This document shows positions 35,290 through 46,959 of a DNA stretch of 64,000 nt, in pieces (position 1 is the stretch's first letter; each line of letters begins with the position of its first letter). Source of the DNA: Eleusine coracana subsp. coracana (Eukaryota > Streptophyta > Magnoliopsida > Poales > Poaceae); assembly GCA_032690845.1 (NCBI GenBank), contig CM064427.1, forward strand, positions 15,945,501-16,009,500, given 5' to 3'. The notes beneath the pieces are model-generated. The model was not told the DNA's origin. It searched no databases and saw nothing but the letters and a program-made list of their open reading frames with translations. The position numbers and the translations under genes are program-made.

Positions 35290-35890
35290 GGAATGATGCT
35301 CAGCCATTGGCCAAGTCTGTATGACACAAATGTGTTAATGGAAGGTGATTGGACATGGCACATGGTTAGCTTCACCGCTCCCCACGTGCCATGATCCACC
35401 AGGTTCCTTCACCACTCCCCATGCGCCATGATCGACCAGGTCCATGAACTATAGAGACAGCTTCTAAAGCGAGGCATTGAGAATTTGCTATTGATGGCTC
35501 CGACGATGAGCCTCATGTCCCTTGCCTCGGAGACATTGGTGGCATAGTTTTCCCTCAGCCGATAAACATCGTTTGTACCCCAGCGCAGATAAAAGTGCAC
35601 TGTAAGCACTCAAGGAAGTTCCGCAGGGCAGCCAAGAATTATAGCCCGACATGGTAAATCTGGAACACAAGGCACCAATAGAGACACACAGCTACAAGAT
35701 TGTCATCCGGTATCGTAGCTCTGGAAGTTCAAGTTGGGGCGATCCTCAGGGACCGTGCACCACACTGTATCAATCTGGAGCATCATACGGTGAAGGTGGC
35801 CTCCACGGACCTCGTTGATGAAGTAAGTCACAACCTCCATGGAGGACGTGACTGTAGTCTGGATCTTTATGGTATTTTCCACAAGTAATG
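35290..35890 (-). pseudogene. WRN-type 3'-5' exonuclease fragment, right copy
   Basis: Inverted copy of 34232-34860. It contains LQIDTVW, where the catalytic Glu of the first motif is Val, then a block matching CLVFQ-type sequence with a stop, then 35609-35409 (LTVHFYLRWGTNDVYRL, MRLIVGAINSKF) and a terminal VSYRLGQWL motif. It is broken by stops and frameshifts and has lost catalytic residues different from those lost in the left copy. Confidence 0.72.
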
Positions 35891-36702
35891 ATTCCCTTCA
35901 TAGCCATGGGTCTGTACTGGAAATTGATCCTCGTCGTATTTTGCCTGTATATATTCTTCCTCCCCTTCGAGTCTTAAGGAATCAGAAAAGGTTCTTCACC
36001 TCCTTTCAAGGAAAGTGTAACACTAATCTCATTGACCAAGTAGGAGAGGAGTGGCAATCAAGGCGAACTTGATGGGTGGTCTCATTCACGAGCTGCACTA
36101 TGTACAAACCTAGACCCCCTCTGCTTCCAACATAAAGCAGAGACCAGTGGCGGAGGCAGGGGGGGCAGCAGGGGCCATGGCCCCCCTAACAACGGTGCAA
36201 ATTTTCTATAGCATGGCAGATTTAGGCCCAACAAAACTGATTAATAGAATAATTCAGCATGGGATTTATTAGTGTCTAATTCTTTTATCAATTTTGTTTA
36301 GGTCTGAGCTAACGTGTGTGTCATATGCGTGGCCCTATGGCCTTCCTATTTGCTAATCTGATCGAGAATCAACTAGATCGTGCTGATCGTGATTTCTCCG
36401 TAGAATACGTCACCTCAATGCCGCCACATGAGTCTACGACTCTATCGCCCGCCGCCGGCCGCACAACCATCTGAACGCCAACGCCTTCACACAGACGATC
36501 TGTGACAGGTTGCTACGCGAACGATCGACCGCCCATGACCACACGCGGAGGAAATTGAGTACTACTGCTCACGGTTCCACCTCTTCCAAAGCAAGGTGAG
36601 ATTATTTTAATTTATAAATTGTTATGTTTATTAAATTAATTTGATTATTGTACCCTGTGAATCTCAATTAAAAATTGAATTTTTGTCCTTTTATAGGGAA
36701 TT

Positions 36703-39700
36703 ATGTCTAAACGTAAGATGAAGACGTTGGAATCATTTTACAATAGAGAAAATATATCTGATGCATCAGGAGATAAGTTAGATGATGAAATAGCTGAATG
36801 GCTTGCTATTCAAACCGAGGAGGACGAAGAAATTCTAAGGCAGCCATCACCAAATAAAGTTCCAAGAGTCAATTCAGAGGATACTAGTGTTTTGGAAGTG
36901 GAATGGGATCCCGGATTACGTTATCAAATTTGGGACTATCCTCCTAACGAAAGAAATCAAGTTGTCAGGACATATATGAAACATGGTCCATACCAATTTC
37001 TCATGGATGTATATCCTCCTTCCGGTTCGAAGAAGCATCAACGCAGGTTTCAACCTCATTGGTTTAAAGCTTTTCCTTGGTTAGAATATTCACCTACAAA
37101 AGATGCAGCATTCTCTTTTTATTGTTTTCTTTTCTCTAAGAAACTGATAGGAAAAAAAAGGATCAAATGCATTTATGATGGTTGGCTTTAGAAATTGGAA
37201 AAAGGTGAATGATAAAGATATTTGTGCTTTCCTGATTCACATGGGCAATGCTAGTTCGGCTCATAACTACTCTATTCAGTGTTATGATAATTTGAAGAAT
37301 CAATCAAATCATATTAATAATGCTCTGGAGAAGGCAACAGATGAAGGCATCATGAAGAATAGATTGCGTTTTGTTAGTCGTACCTACGCACCCACTTATA
37401 TACCGCAAGAAGACGGTGTACGATTGTAGCACCTTTTCTCTTGAATTGAGTATTCCAAGGTTTATTGAATCCACTGGGACCTTAGGGATAATTAAACAAA
37501 GTTAACAGTAAAAGATCTAGTTAAAACTACTGTCGAATTTAGGTTGCGTGAGGGGGAGACTGGCCAGCGCAAAGGTGCGCCAGACAGTAAATCTGTCGTT
37601 GCGCCGATCGGCGCAGGAGTTAAGCCGATCGGCACACTAGTGAATCTAAGCCAAAGTGCGTCAGATGCCTTGTAAGCCTATGCTGTTAAGTGAGTAACCA
37701 GATATCTACTAGTGAGATCGTAACCAGAAAGTCTAATTAAATAGCATCATAATGGGTAATTACATAGATCAATGAAAACCTATAATGAATAAGACCATCC
37801 TGCTTTCCGAGCGGCTCCTGATTTATCGCTGCCGAGAGGAAACCCTTAATCACGCGAGTATCTTACCCTACTCAACTATCCAATAGTGCTGCGCAAGCTT
37901 AGTGCTGTCACCGCTAAACCACACTACTAGCATCATCAAGCAACCATAATCAATACAATGTCCGAATACTATCCTAATCACCGCGATCAAGATAATATCA
38001 ACTTACTTAGCCTAGAACTAAGCAATTGGAATAAGCACATACATGATTATAGAATCAAGGCAGACAAATCACCAAAACCATCATCAACATATTCAATCAT
38101 CCGTGACATACATAGAGTAAGATTCATCCCCGTCGAGATGGCCTACCTTGACGGATCAACTCTTAACACCAATAGTTCTTGAAACTCAACTAGAGATCTA
38201 TTCTAACGGGGCAAGCCCCGGTGGCTCTAACTCACGGATCTGTTGTCTCTCTGTCGCCTCCCTCCTCTGCGGCCAGGGTTTACAAGTATTTATAGGGGTT
38301 CTACTCGTAAAGGACTCGGTTTCTAGCAAATAAGGCGGTTGCGCCGATCGGCGCAGGATTGCGCTGATCGGCGCAAGCCGTGTCTTCTCTGGTTTCTTCT
38401 CCGAGTCGGTTCCTCTGTCTTCCACAGCTGCCACGTGGGCCTTTTCCTTCGAGATAAAGTCTTGTACTGCACGTCGAGATCATGAAGTTCCATAAATCTT
38501 CTAGGCAAATATCTTCAAGTGTCTTGCGCAGATAAACTTCCATAAACATGTGGAATGGGCCCCGGTCACTTCTGTGGGCCAAAACACCCTAGCGCCGACC
38601 GGCTCATGGACTGCACCGATCGACGCACTGGGCTTCTTCAGTGCTTTTCGTCAGTTCAGGATTCCTGTCCTCTCCAGCATCACATTAATCACTAATTTTA
38701 CCTGTTTCTGCAATAAAGCTCCAAAACAACGCATATACATATATATAGACAATATCATAGGTAAATGGCTTATATTAGTATCAATTATGCTCTAATTGGG
38801 GTAATATTCACATATAAAAGAGGCACTTGGGAAGTGCCAACACGTCTTAGAGCATCAATTGATACAGTTCGATGGCTAGCATTCCAGGCTTGCCCTTTTC
38901 GAGGACATGATGAATCAGAGGATTCAAAGGATCAAGGTAATTTTCTTGAGATGGTAAAGCTTCTAGCTTCATATAATGAGGAGGTCAAGGCAGTTGTATT
39001 AGGTAATGCTCCAAAAATGCTAAATATACCTCACCAACAATTCAAAAGGAAATCCTAGATCTTTTAGCTTGCAATGTTCAGAGAGCTATTCGTAATGAAA
39101 TTGGTAACGCTAAATTTTGCATAATTATTGATGAATCATGAGATGAGTCAAGAAAGGAGCAGATGGCACTTGTTGTTTGTTTTGTTGATAAGGATGACTT
39201 TGTTAGAGAGCGTTTTCTTGATCTTATTCATGTTCATGATACTTGCTCTGCAACTCTTAAAGAAAAATGCTCATCAGTTACAATTAGCAACTCTTAAAGT
39301 ATTCATGGATAAGGATATGATGGTGCTAGTAATATGCGTGGCAAATGGAACGGGTATCAAGCCAAGTTTAATCAAGAGTGCCCATATGCTTATTATGTTT
39401 ATTGTTTCGCCCATCAGTTACAATTAGCTCTTGTTGGTGCATCTAAAGAAGTAACAGAGGTTCATACTTTTTTTTGAAGATCTAGCTACTGTTGTAAATA
39501 CTGTGATGTCTTCTACTAAGAGAAATGATAATTTACATGACTATCAATTTGCTGAAATGGAGCAGTTAATTGAGCTTGATGAGCTGGAAACTGGAAGTGG
39601 TGCTAATCAAATTGGAACCTTGCAGTGTCCTGGTGATACTAGGTGGAGCTCACATTATGATTCAGTTTGTAGTCTATTAAAACTTTACTAGCCTACATAC

Positions 39701-40725
39701 CTAGTGTTAAAAGATATTGCAAATGCTAGAGCTCCAGGAACTACTTCATCTGGAAGAGCAAAGACATTTGGTGCTGTTAAAAGAATGATGTCATTTGATT
39801 TTGTTTTTATCCTTCATGTTATGAAAGAACTCATGAGTATCACAGATATGCTCTGCAAAAAATTACAAAAAAAATCTCAAGACATTGTCAATGCTATGGA
39901 TGATGTTGCCACTACCAAAAAGTTGATTCAGAATTTGAGGGACCATGACTGGAGTAAACTTATTACTGAGGTGACATCATTTTGCAATAAACAAGAAATT
40001 CAAGTTCCAGATATGAATGCTTTTTATACAGATTATATTAGATCTCGTGCAGAGAATGAAATGACAGTCGAATATCACTATAGGTATGACATATTTATAG
40101 TTGCAGTTGATCAGCAAGCATATGAACTAAATTGTAGATTCAATGAACAAGCTACAGAGCTACTTATTTTGTGCACCTCTTTAGACCCTAAGGATTCATT
40201 CAGCTCATTCAAAATTTATGATGTGTTCTTACTAGCATCGAAGTTCTATCCTGCTGATTTTTCTAAACAAGAAAGAATTAAGTTGAGACACCAGATACAA
40301 CATTATGAGCTTGATGTAACAAAAAATCCAAGATTTCAGGATCTATCTACTGTTTCCAGTCTTTGTCGTCGGCTAGTTGAAACTGGCAAGGCGGATGACT
40401 ACTATTTGATTGACAGGTTATGTATTTTCCCTCACGTGGTTTATTTTCATTTGTTCCTTTTTCTTTAGTTTGTGCAGTACTAATATTCATTATTGACAGG
40501 TTGATTCGTCTTGTTCTAACTTTACCGGTTTCAACTGCAACAACTGAGCGTGCATTTTCTACAATGAAACTTGTTAAGACAAGGCTTCGAAATAAAATGG
40601 GAGATGAATTTTTAAGAGATTGTCTAGTAATCTATATTGAGAAGGAGATTGCAATTGAGTTCACCATAGATGCGCTTATCGATGATTTTTATGATATAAA
40701 GGAACGTAGAGTACGTTTCAGATAA
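36703..40725 (+). pseudogene. hAT transposase (TTF zinc finger, DUF4371, dimerisation domain)
   Basis: The ATG at 36703 opens MSKRKMKTLESFYNRENIS. The TTF-type finger region follows (RYQIWDYPPNERNQ, WFKAFPWLEYSPTKDAAF). One expected Cys in the following FSFYCFLF stretch appears lost. A frameshift occurs near 37175. The insertion of 37372-38842 lies between NRLR and RASID codons. The DUF4371 region then continues in pieces (IDTVRWLAFQACPFRGHDES, AKFCIIIDES, GYDGASNMRG) with stops at about 39057, 39139 and 39476. A long open block, 39704-40468, leads into an intron and the hAT dimerisation domain at 40498-40725 (LTLPVSTATTERAFSTMKLV). The gene is inactive. Confidence 0.92.
37372..38842 (-). mobile_element. 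Solo LTR inside the hAT transposase
   Basis: Starts TGTTAGTCG and ends GTGCCAACA (inverse TGTTGGCAC). It is flanked by CGTTT (37367-37371) and CGTCT (38843-38847), a 5-bp duplication with one mismatch; the transposase reading frame supports CGTCT as the original. A CTATAAATACTTG box on the minus strand near 38290 suggests minus orientation. It contains the perfect 16-bp palindrome TGCGCCGATCGGCGCA at 37600 and 38340 and a variant at 38360. No coding region is seen, so a solo LTR is the simplest call. Confidence 0.78.
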
Positions 40726-41754
40726 AAAAGGTTAGATACTATGTAAATATTTACTTTTAATAATTTCTTTTATGTTATAAGATTTATGATACAAATAATT
40801 CATATAAAAGTACCTTGTATAAAAATACTTAAATATATTATCAACTATATATATATTGGTTGTGACTGCACATTTTTATACCATGATGTTCTTTAGTCGG
40901 CCGGCCGGCCCCCCCCTATACAAAATTACTGGCTCCGCCCCTGGCAGAGACCAAATACTTAGTCCTAAATGACAGTGCAACAACAACACAATCCAACACA
41001 AAAATTAAGATAATCGCAGCAGTGCATGCATCCAGAAGTCATGAGCCATAAAAAAAGTCAATCTTTTTATCTTGTTGCATAGGAGGAAACGGGAGGGGGG
41101 AGAATTCTTACCCCAATCATGGATACTTCACAAAATGCAGGCTCGGGGGCTACCACTCCGTTTTAGGCGGCAGGCATAGTGATCATAAATAGAAGAATCG
41201 AAGATGAAGGGTCTGTTGTGGGTGGGCTTTATAAGGATGGCTATGGGAGAACAGCCGCAAATGGTGACATTCATTTTCTTTTGAGGGAATTGGTGACGTT
41301 CATTTTCTTTTGCGGGAATCATATGTATTCTAATGATGTCGCATACACACTCATCTGACTCCATCCGACGTGGATGTCCAACCAATAGTATGTACAGAAA
41401 TATTTAATTTTGAATTTATGTTCCTCCTTTGCATCCTTTCAATATTGTTTTCCATTTATTCCTTTCTTTGTTTTGGAGAGGGTCAGATCTCATGGCAAGG
41501 GCGTTGATCAGTGAGCAGCAGCGAGGATGGTTGCGTCAGTGAGCAGCAGTGAAGATGGCTGCGAATCGGTTTCACCAGCTAGCAAGGAAAAAGACAACAG
41601 GTCACACACGGAAGAAAAGTACTATGGATCCTGCCTGCCGCCAGGATGAATGGTAAGAATCATTTAGTTTAGATCGATAGTACCGTATGTAGACGGAGAA
41701 TAGAGACCATGTCTCTTTTGCTGCAAGTAGTGATAGTATGGATGAACCTATGTT

Positions 41755-43135
41755 GACGCAACTTAATGTACCATTTTATACGTCAAAAGCGCATTCTTTT
41801 GAACATAAAGACCATCATTTTAGGCCATTAACCCTTAATATTTGTAGAATATTCGTGTATTTGTTGTTCTAGGAGTCTTATTATAGAAACAGGTGAAAGA
41901 ACGACATTTTGGACATTTTTAGTGGATTTGGACTCTAAAGAGATGAATGTAGTAGAAAAGGCTCATGTGCCAACCAACATAGGAGTGATTTGGGTTGAAC
42001 AATACTGGTCCCACCTCTTCCGTTCTTCCATAAGGAAGTTATTCACATAAATCTTTAAAGATATTTGTCACGAAGAGATAAAAGAAAGCTTCAAAATTCA
42101 AAGCATGAAGTACAAGACTTTACTTCGAGGGATCTGATGAGGAGATCCATATGAAAACTATAGAAGACTTGAAAACCGATTTAGAAGAGATATTAGGCCA
42201 AACATGGAGTGTGCCGACGGGCATGATCCCTCCATGCCGATCGGCACGTGCTCCTTTTCCCAAGAAATCGACTCGATCTCGAGTTGAGCATATATAAATA
42301 ATTATAAACCCTACAACCAAGACAGACGCCGCCAGAGGGACAAAAAAACTGATGAGTTTAGATCCTTCTTCATATCTCTAGTTGCTAGGATTAGCTTGGC
42401 CATCCTAGCCAAGTTGATGATTATAAAGTCATAGGCTTGGAGTTTTAAAAACCATTGGTGCTTAAGGTGATTCATCAAGATAGGCCTACTAGATACAGAT
42501 GTATCTTGTACTATGTATATCAGAGTAATGTTGAATATGTTGATGAATAATTTTTAATATTTGATTACCTGAATTTTATAGTCTTACATGTGCTTGTTCT
42601 AAAGCTTAGTACATAGGCTAAGTATTTAGATTATCTTGATCATGATGATTAGGGTAGTATTCGGATCTTGTATGCATCATATTTACATGTGTCTCTACTG
42701 ATGCATGGTAGTAGATGTGTGTAGAATAGAAGGTGGTAGACCGATTAAGGCGATTGGTCATAACAAGGCTCATCGGAAAAGCGTTACTTCTCCACCGATC
42801 TTCGGTTCCTTGTATCAAAGTAATTCCATTTATTTGATTCCGTTTATTTGATTCCACTTTGTGGTTACGATCTCAGATAGTAGATATCTGGTTAAACTTA
42901 CCAAATATTTTTTTTAAGCCCCTCTGCGAATTAAAATGGCCTTCAACTAAAACAACCAAATAATTTTCTTTAAGCCCCTTCGCGAATTAAAATGGCCTTC
43001 AACTAAAACAACCTTTGTGCCGATCGACACATCAGTGCACTGACTGGCACAACCCCTGCTCACCGACAAAAAGCTCTCACATATAGAAAACTAATTAGAT
43101 CTTTTACAATTAATTTTGGTTGTTTCCCACTGTTC
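41755..43135 (+). mobile_element. LTR-like insertion related to the 37372-38842 LTR
   Basis: Absent from the corresponding place in the left arm of the inverted duplication. It shares landmarks with the solo LTR in inverse order: GGTAGTATTCGGAT, TAGTAGATATCTGGTTA, TAGATCTTTTAC and GCCGATCGGCAC-type palindromes. A CATATATAAATAATTATAAA box lies near 42290 on the plus strand. It is diverged, and the ends and target duplication are not resolved. Confidence 0.55.
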
Positions 43136-43188
43136 TCTACTCTCCCTGCACCGCGTAGTGAACTTCATCACTATATGGTGTTAGATAT

Positions 43189-43211
43189 GGGGGGGGGGGG
43201 GGGGGGGGGGG
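43189..43211. repeat. Poly-G tract (23 bp)
   Basis: Uninterrupted run of G in the right arm of the inverted duplication. It is a likely length-variable site. Confidence 0.97.
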
Positions 43212-43912
43212 AACGAGTCGGGGGTAACATTGCAAAGAATAGTGAGGGGTTATAAATGCAAAAATGAATTATAAAAGGAGCATACCAATGAATCACCATT
43301 CACGTCAGATGAGTACGTATGAGACATTATAAAAATAGGGAACATTAATTGTGAAGATAATGACCGTATTGGCATGAAAAACGAGCTTAATGTCTGCTAT
43401 TTTTCTGTTGTATGAGTACAGTGGCCAAAGTGAAATAGACACGAACAAGTACAATGGCGATTCATACATTTCACTCATCTGTAAACTATCATAGTTACAT
43501 ATATAAAAAAAGCTTTTTTTATTAAATAAATATAATCAATGATAAAATTTTGGTAATAAAAAATATATTAGACCTTATCAATAAATGCAATATTTCTGTG
43601 AAATTTTGCCAAAATATTTTTTTCTTGCTAGTTTATAGTCATACGTAAGCACTAAGGAGTATTGACAATGCAGTTAGGGTACATTGTGATAAGTAATACA
43701 TGATGGGTTAACGTAATAACAGAGAAACTTGCATGCTGTTATGGTGGATAGCTACATTGACAATACAGTTACATTGGCCAAGTGGGCCGTTCTCTCGTTC
43801 GTCACCAGATTGGCCCTTCTGCCAAAGCAAGTAATGTGAACACTGGTCTGTTGCTAGATCCATCGTTGCGACGATGACTGCGCGGAGAGGATGATGGCGT
43901 CGAGCGCCTCCT

Positions 43913-45297
43913 TCACCTGGGACATCTCGGCGCCTTGCCCTCTTGTGTGGGCCAGAACGCGTCCGTCTCCAGCACCTGACAACAATTTCGGGGTTAGGCC
44001 GACATAAGACACTACAGAAAAATTAATCTTTACCGTGTGTCTGAAACTTTGCCGTGTGTTTTGTTTCGGGCACACGGCAAATGTGAGTGTTTGCCGTGTG
44101 CTAAATTAAAACACACGATAAATCTTTGCTGTGTGTAAAAAAAGTTGACACACGGTAAAGGTGACTGTTTGTCGTGTGTTTTTCTTGGCACACGGCAAAC
44201 ATGCTATTTGCCGCGTGTTTTTTTTTTGACACCTGGTAAAGATAAATTTAAATTATATTTTAAAACTGTAAATTAATTTAAATCAAAAAATTTTGAACTA
44301 CAAAGTTGTATGACTTTTAAATACCTACAAATTTTATTTTAATTATTTTTTCATTACTTAATTTGATCTATAACATTGTTCACAAAATCTAATAGTCTCA
44401 TATAGTTTCATGAAACATTTGATGAGACATATAAGATTCGTGAACAATGTTATAGAGTTACAGAATTACAGTCCCAATTGCAAATGGCAGATTCATTTTA
44501 TTGATTTTTCATATGAGATAGATTAATTAACATGACGGTATGTGAAGTCCACCTTGAGCTGCAGCTGCATGAACTTAACGTACGTGATGGCCTTGTCGAG
44601 CATGGTGACAGTGTCCACCTTCCGGCCGCTGGGCACCAGCTCCTGCAGAACCTTCAGTCGCTCATTGACACGCTCGCGACGATTCTGTTATTACCCAGTG
44701 AGAAGTACAAGCATTGTCATGGTAATAATCCAACCGGGGCCAAGAAATAAACTCCGACGAAAAGAATCAGGTCGAGAAATTCCTTGATGAGGAAGCATAT
44801 TCGCAACATACCTTGGCTGTTGTTGTTTGGGGTTCCCTCGGTGGCCTCGCCGTGGTCTCCTTGGCGCGCTTGGTGGCGGGCCTCTTGCCACCGCACGGCT
44901 TCCTGGGTACCGTCACGGCTTCTTCTTGCTCACGGGGACGCTTACTATTAGTTGACGGCATGGCATCCACCATGCCGTTGCCGCCTTCGAAGCTGAAGAA
45001 GTTTGAGGTGGCAGAGCCTGCGGCATGGCCCGGTGCCATGGCACCGTAGCAATACTCCTCGCCGTGGCTGTCGAATGTGACCTGGGAAGACGACGAGGAA
45101 GAGGAGGAGACGCCCGCCGTGACGTTCGTTCGGCTGCCGTCGTTGCCAGCCGGAAGCTGTAGTTCCCATGGGTGGTGCAGGTACTCATCATAAGTGACAC
45201 TGTCGGCACCATCCAAGACCAGAAAAGAAGTCTCTGTTTCGATGAAAAATTCGTCGTCGCAGCAGAGCGTCTTCTTCTGTTCCCTGACCAAATCCAT
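43913..45297 (-). CDS. bHLH transcription factor, 3 exons, C-terminal frameshift
   Basis: Exons 45297-44812, 44684-44553 and 43975-43913 give 681 nt, 226 residues. The start is the first ATG (MDLVREQ). Residues 1-150 are acidic/Ser-rich (a run of eight Ser) and then basic (KRPREQ, GGKRPATKRAK). The basic region spans the first intron (REPQTTTAK then NRRERVNERL), and the helix-loop-helix follows (LVPSGRKVDTVTML, AITYVKFMQLQLK). The fold normally dimerises and binds E-boxes in the nucleus. The RERVNERL/VDTVTMLDKAI pattern suggests the RHD6/RSL-like or a nearby group, which is tentative. After VLETDAFWPTQEGKAP the frame stops within four codons. The other frame continues SQVKEALDAIILSAQ to 43854, which looks like the ancestral C terminus lost by a one-base deletion near 43926. 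The DNA-binding domain is intact. Confidence 0.85.
44010..44235. mobile_element. CACTA end fragment in bHLH intron 2
   Basis: Begins CACTACAGAAAAATTAATC, followed by repeated TTTGCCGTGTG/CACACGGCAAA motifs, the subterminal repeats of a widespread grass CACTA family. No matching right end is found before exon 2, so it is a truncated piece. It is not the same family as the other two CACTA elements here. Confidence 0.8.
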
Positions 45298-45518
45298 GAG
45301 GACTGCGTGGTCTGCTACTCGATGTCCACAGCCTCTACTGCAAAGCAAGAGAGGTAGCTACTAGCAAGCAGGGTATGTCACACTAGTAGTGCTAGTGCTT
45401 GCTCTGATGTCAAGACTAGCTCCAAATCTAGTTCCGTGCTATGCCTCCACATATGGTACGTATCCCAGAATAGGAAGGAGATGAGGCCGGTATATCTTCT
45501 TCCACAACCACTTTGGCC

Positions 45519-45533
45519 ATGGCCTTATATACT
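45519..45533 (-). promoter_or_regulatory. Candidate TATA box of the bHLH gene
   Basis: On the minus strand AGTATATAAGGCC lies about 225-235 bp upstream of the ATG, a plausible distance given a 5' UTR of around 200 bp. The core TATATAAG is a strong match. Confidence 0.55.
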
Positions 45534-45984
45534 GTGCCGCTTTGGACCACACACACTTGGCCACCGGGGATGAGATGACTACGATTAATCAAGTTCATGC
45601 CAGGACATTTGAGATGGGAGGATTATACTAATGCGCTCGCATTAAATGCGCCTAACTGCTAGGTCGGTTATGCATGAGCTAGCCTTCACTTTTTTAGTCT
45701 TGCTTGGATTTGGATCCTGTCAATCATCCTCCTGTGGTTCGGACTTCGGAGAGTTTGGGTTCTTGGATATTATCATATGGAGCACGAGGGAATCCTTCAA
45801 CAGAGGAAGAATATAGCTGGATAGTGTGTTTATGTTTTGAGCATCATAGGTGATAGTTATCCAACAGAGAGTGACAGCAGCACATGCATAATTATACATT
45901 TTTTAAAAAAGGAAATCAAGAAAATAAATTGCGCACAGAAAGATGTGAAGTACAAACACAAAGCCAGTGTGATATTATATAAAT
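45534..45984. other. Upstream region of the bHLH gene
   Basis: No gene or clear repeat. It probably holds regulatory DNA of the minus-strand bHLH gene, but I cannot assign specific sites. Confidence 0.35.
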
Positions 45985-46495
45985 TTAAGGAATAATTGTA
46001 TAAATCATCCCAAGCTATTTAGAGTTTGAGATTCCCACTTATAAATTTTTTTGTTGCAAATTCCCAGCCACCCAATGAGTTTTATTGCAAAAATCACCAC
46101 AACTGACACATGTTTGATCAATTTCAAATGTTTTCAATGATATAAATTTAAAAATATACTAATTTAAATAAGATCAACATTATGAAAGATTTTTGTGAGT
46201 TTAATTCCTATTAGTTTCATGAAAAATGTATCAAAATCTCAAACTTTGTGGAACACTATTCAAACTTTAATTGATTTTTTTTTGCATATTCTCTATAAAA
46301 AAATGGGATTACACTTTCAAAATTTTGTATGTTTGATAAAAACACTATTGACTACTCTAAATAAATAAAAACATGTTGAATGAATTCAACATGTGGACAT
46401 TGCGGTGGTTTTTGCAACAAAATGACTTATAGGTGGTAAATCTAAAATGCTAATTGAATTATAGGGTGGTTTTTGAGATTAACCCTGAACTTAAT
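45985..46495. mobile_element. Foldback MITE-like element
   Basis: Diverged inverted halves: CAAATTCCCAGCCACC on the left and GGTGGTTTTTGCAACAAAATGACTTATA on the right. Likewise AATCATCCCAAGC-type and GGTGGTTTTTGAGATTAACC-type ends. It is about 500 bp, AT-rich and non-coding. The superfamily is not assigned. Confidence 0.5.
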
Positions 46496-46959
46496 TATAA
46501 CGAAGGTGAAGCTAGCTTATATGTGTAGCACTCCCAGAATCTTTATAATATGCCATAGGCCTACTCACGTACACAAAATATACGAAGATATAACTCACTT
46601 TAAAAAAAATTAAGTCATTTCTCCAAAATTAGTAGCTTAAAATCAAATAATGAGCTTTGATTCCTATGTGTGAATAAGCTGATTGTAAATGAGCTTTCAC
46701 TAGTAGAAATATGCACACCAATGACGTTCTAATTTGGTCATAGCAAAGAAAAAATTCATCATAAAAGGTTTTCCGTGATGAATTTGGATTCATTATAGAC
46801 CTACTATCACAGAAAATCTAAGGTGATGAGTCATCCCGTTCGTCGCAGAAGACAACAATTTTATGATGAAATCTTTTCGCGTCACAGAACTGATTTCATT
46901 TCTATGATGGTGAAGAAAAACATCATTAAAGAGGCTCCATACCACGGTGGCGCTAACAT

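Larger units (their letters stand above)
36145..40943 (+). mobile_element. hAT transposon, 4.8 kb (TSD GCAGAGAC)
   Basis: The left end is CAGTGGCGGAGGCAGGGGGG. The right end, inverted, is CAGGGGCGGAGCCAGTAATT. The exact 8-bp duplication GCAGAGAC flanks it at 36137-36144 and 40944-40951. The left arm of the surrounding inverted duplication shows the empty site. It encodes one hAT transposase gene, now broken and interrupted by a solo LTR. Confidence 0.96.
32319..43485. repeat. Second large inverted duplication (axis near 35,070)
   Basis: Left-arm landmarks recur inverted on the right: GAAATGTACGAATGG (32319) with the inverse near 43485; GTGATTCATTGGTATG (32508) with 43295; the AGAATACATATG region (33233) with 41330; TGCTTTATGTTGGAAGCAGAGA (33791) with 36122-36143; and an exonuclease fragment at 34232-34860 with 35890-35290. 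The right arm contains a hAT element (36145-40943) and an LTR-like insert (about 41755-43135) that are absent from the left arm. Without them the arms are about 2.5-2.8 kb each. Identity looks lower than in the mariner palindrome. Clear transposon termini and target duplication were not found. Confidence 0.85.

Noticed and set aside
45172..45357. Upstream start for the bHLH protein at 45348
   Set aside because: The codon there is TTG, and the first ATG in frame is at 45297. The upstream residues may be 5' UTR.
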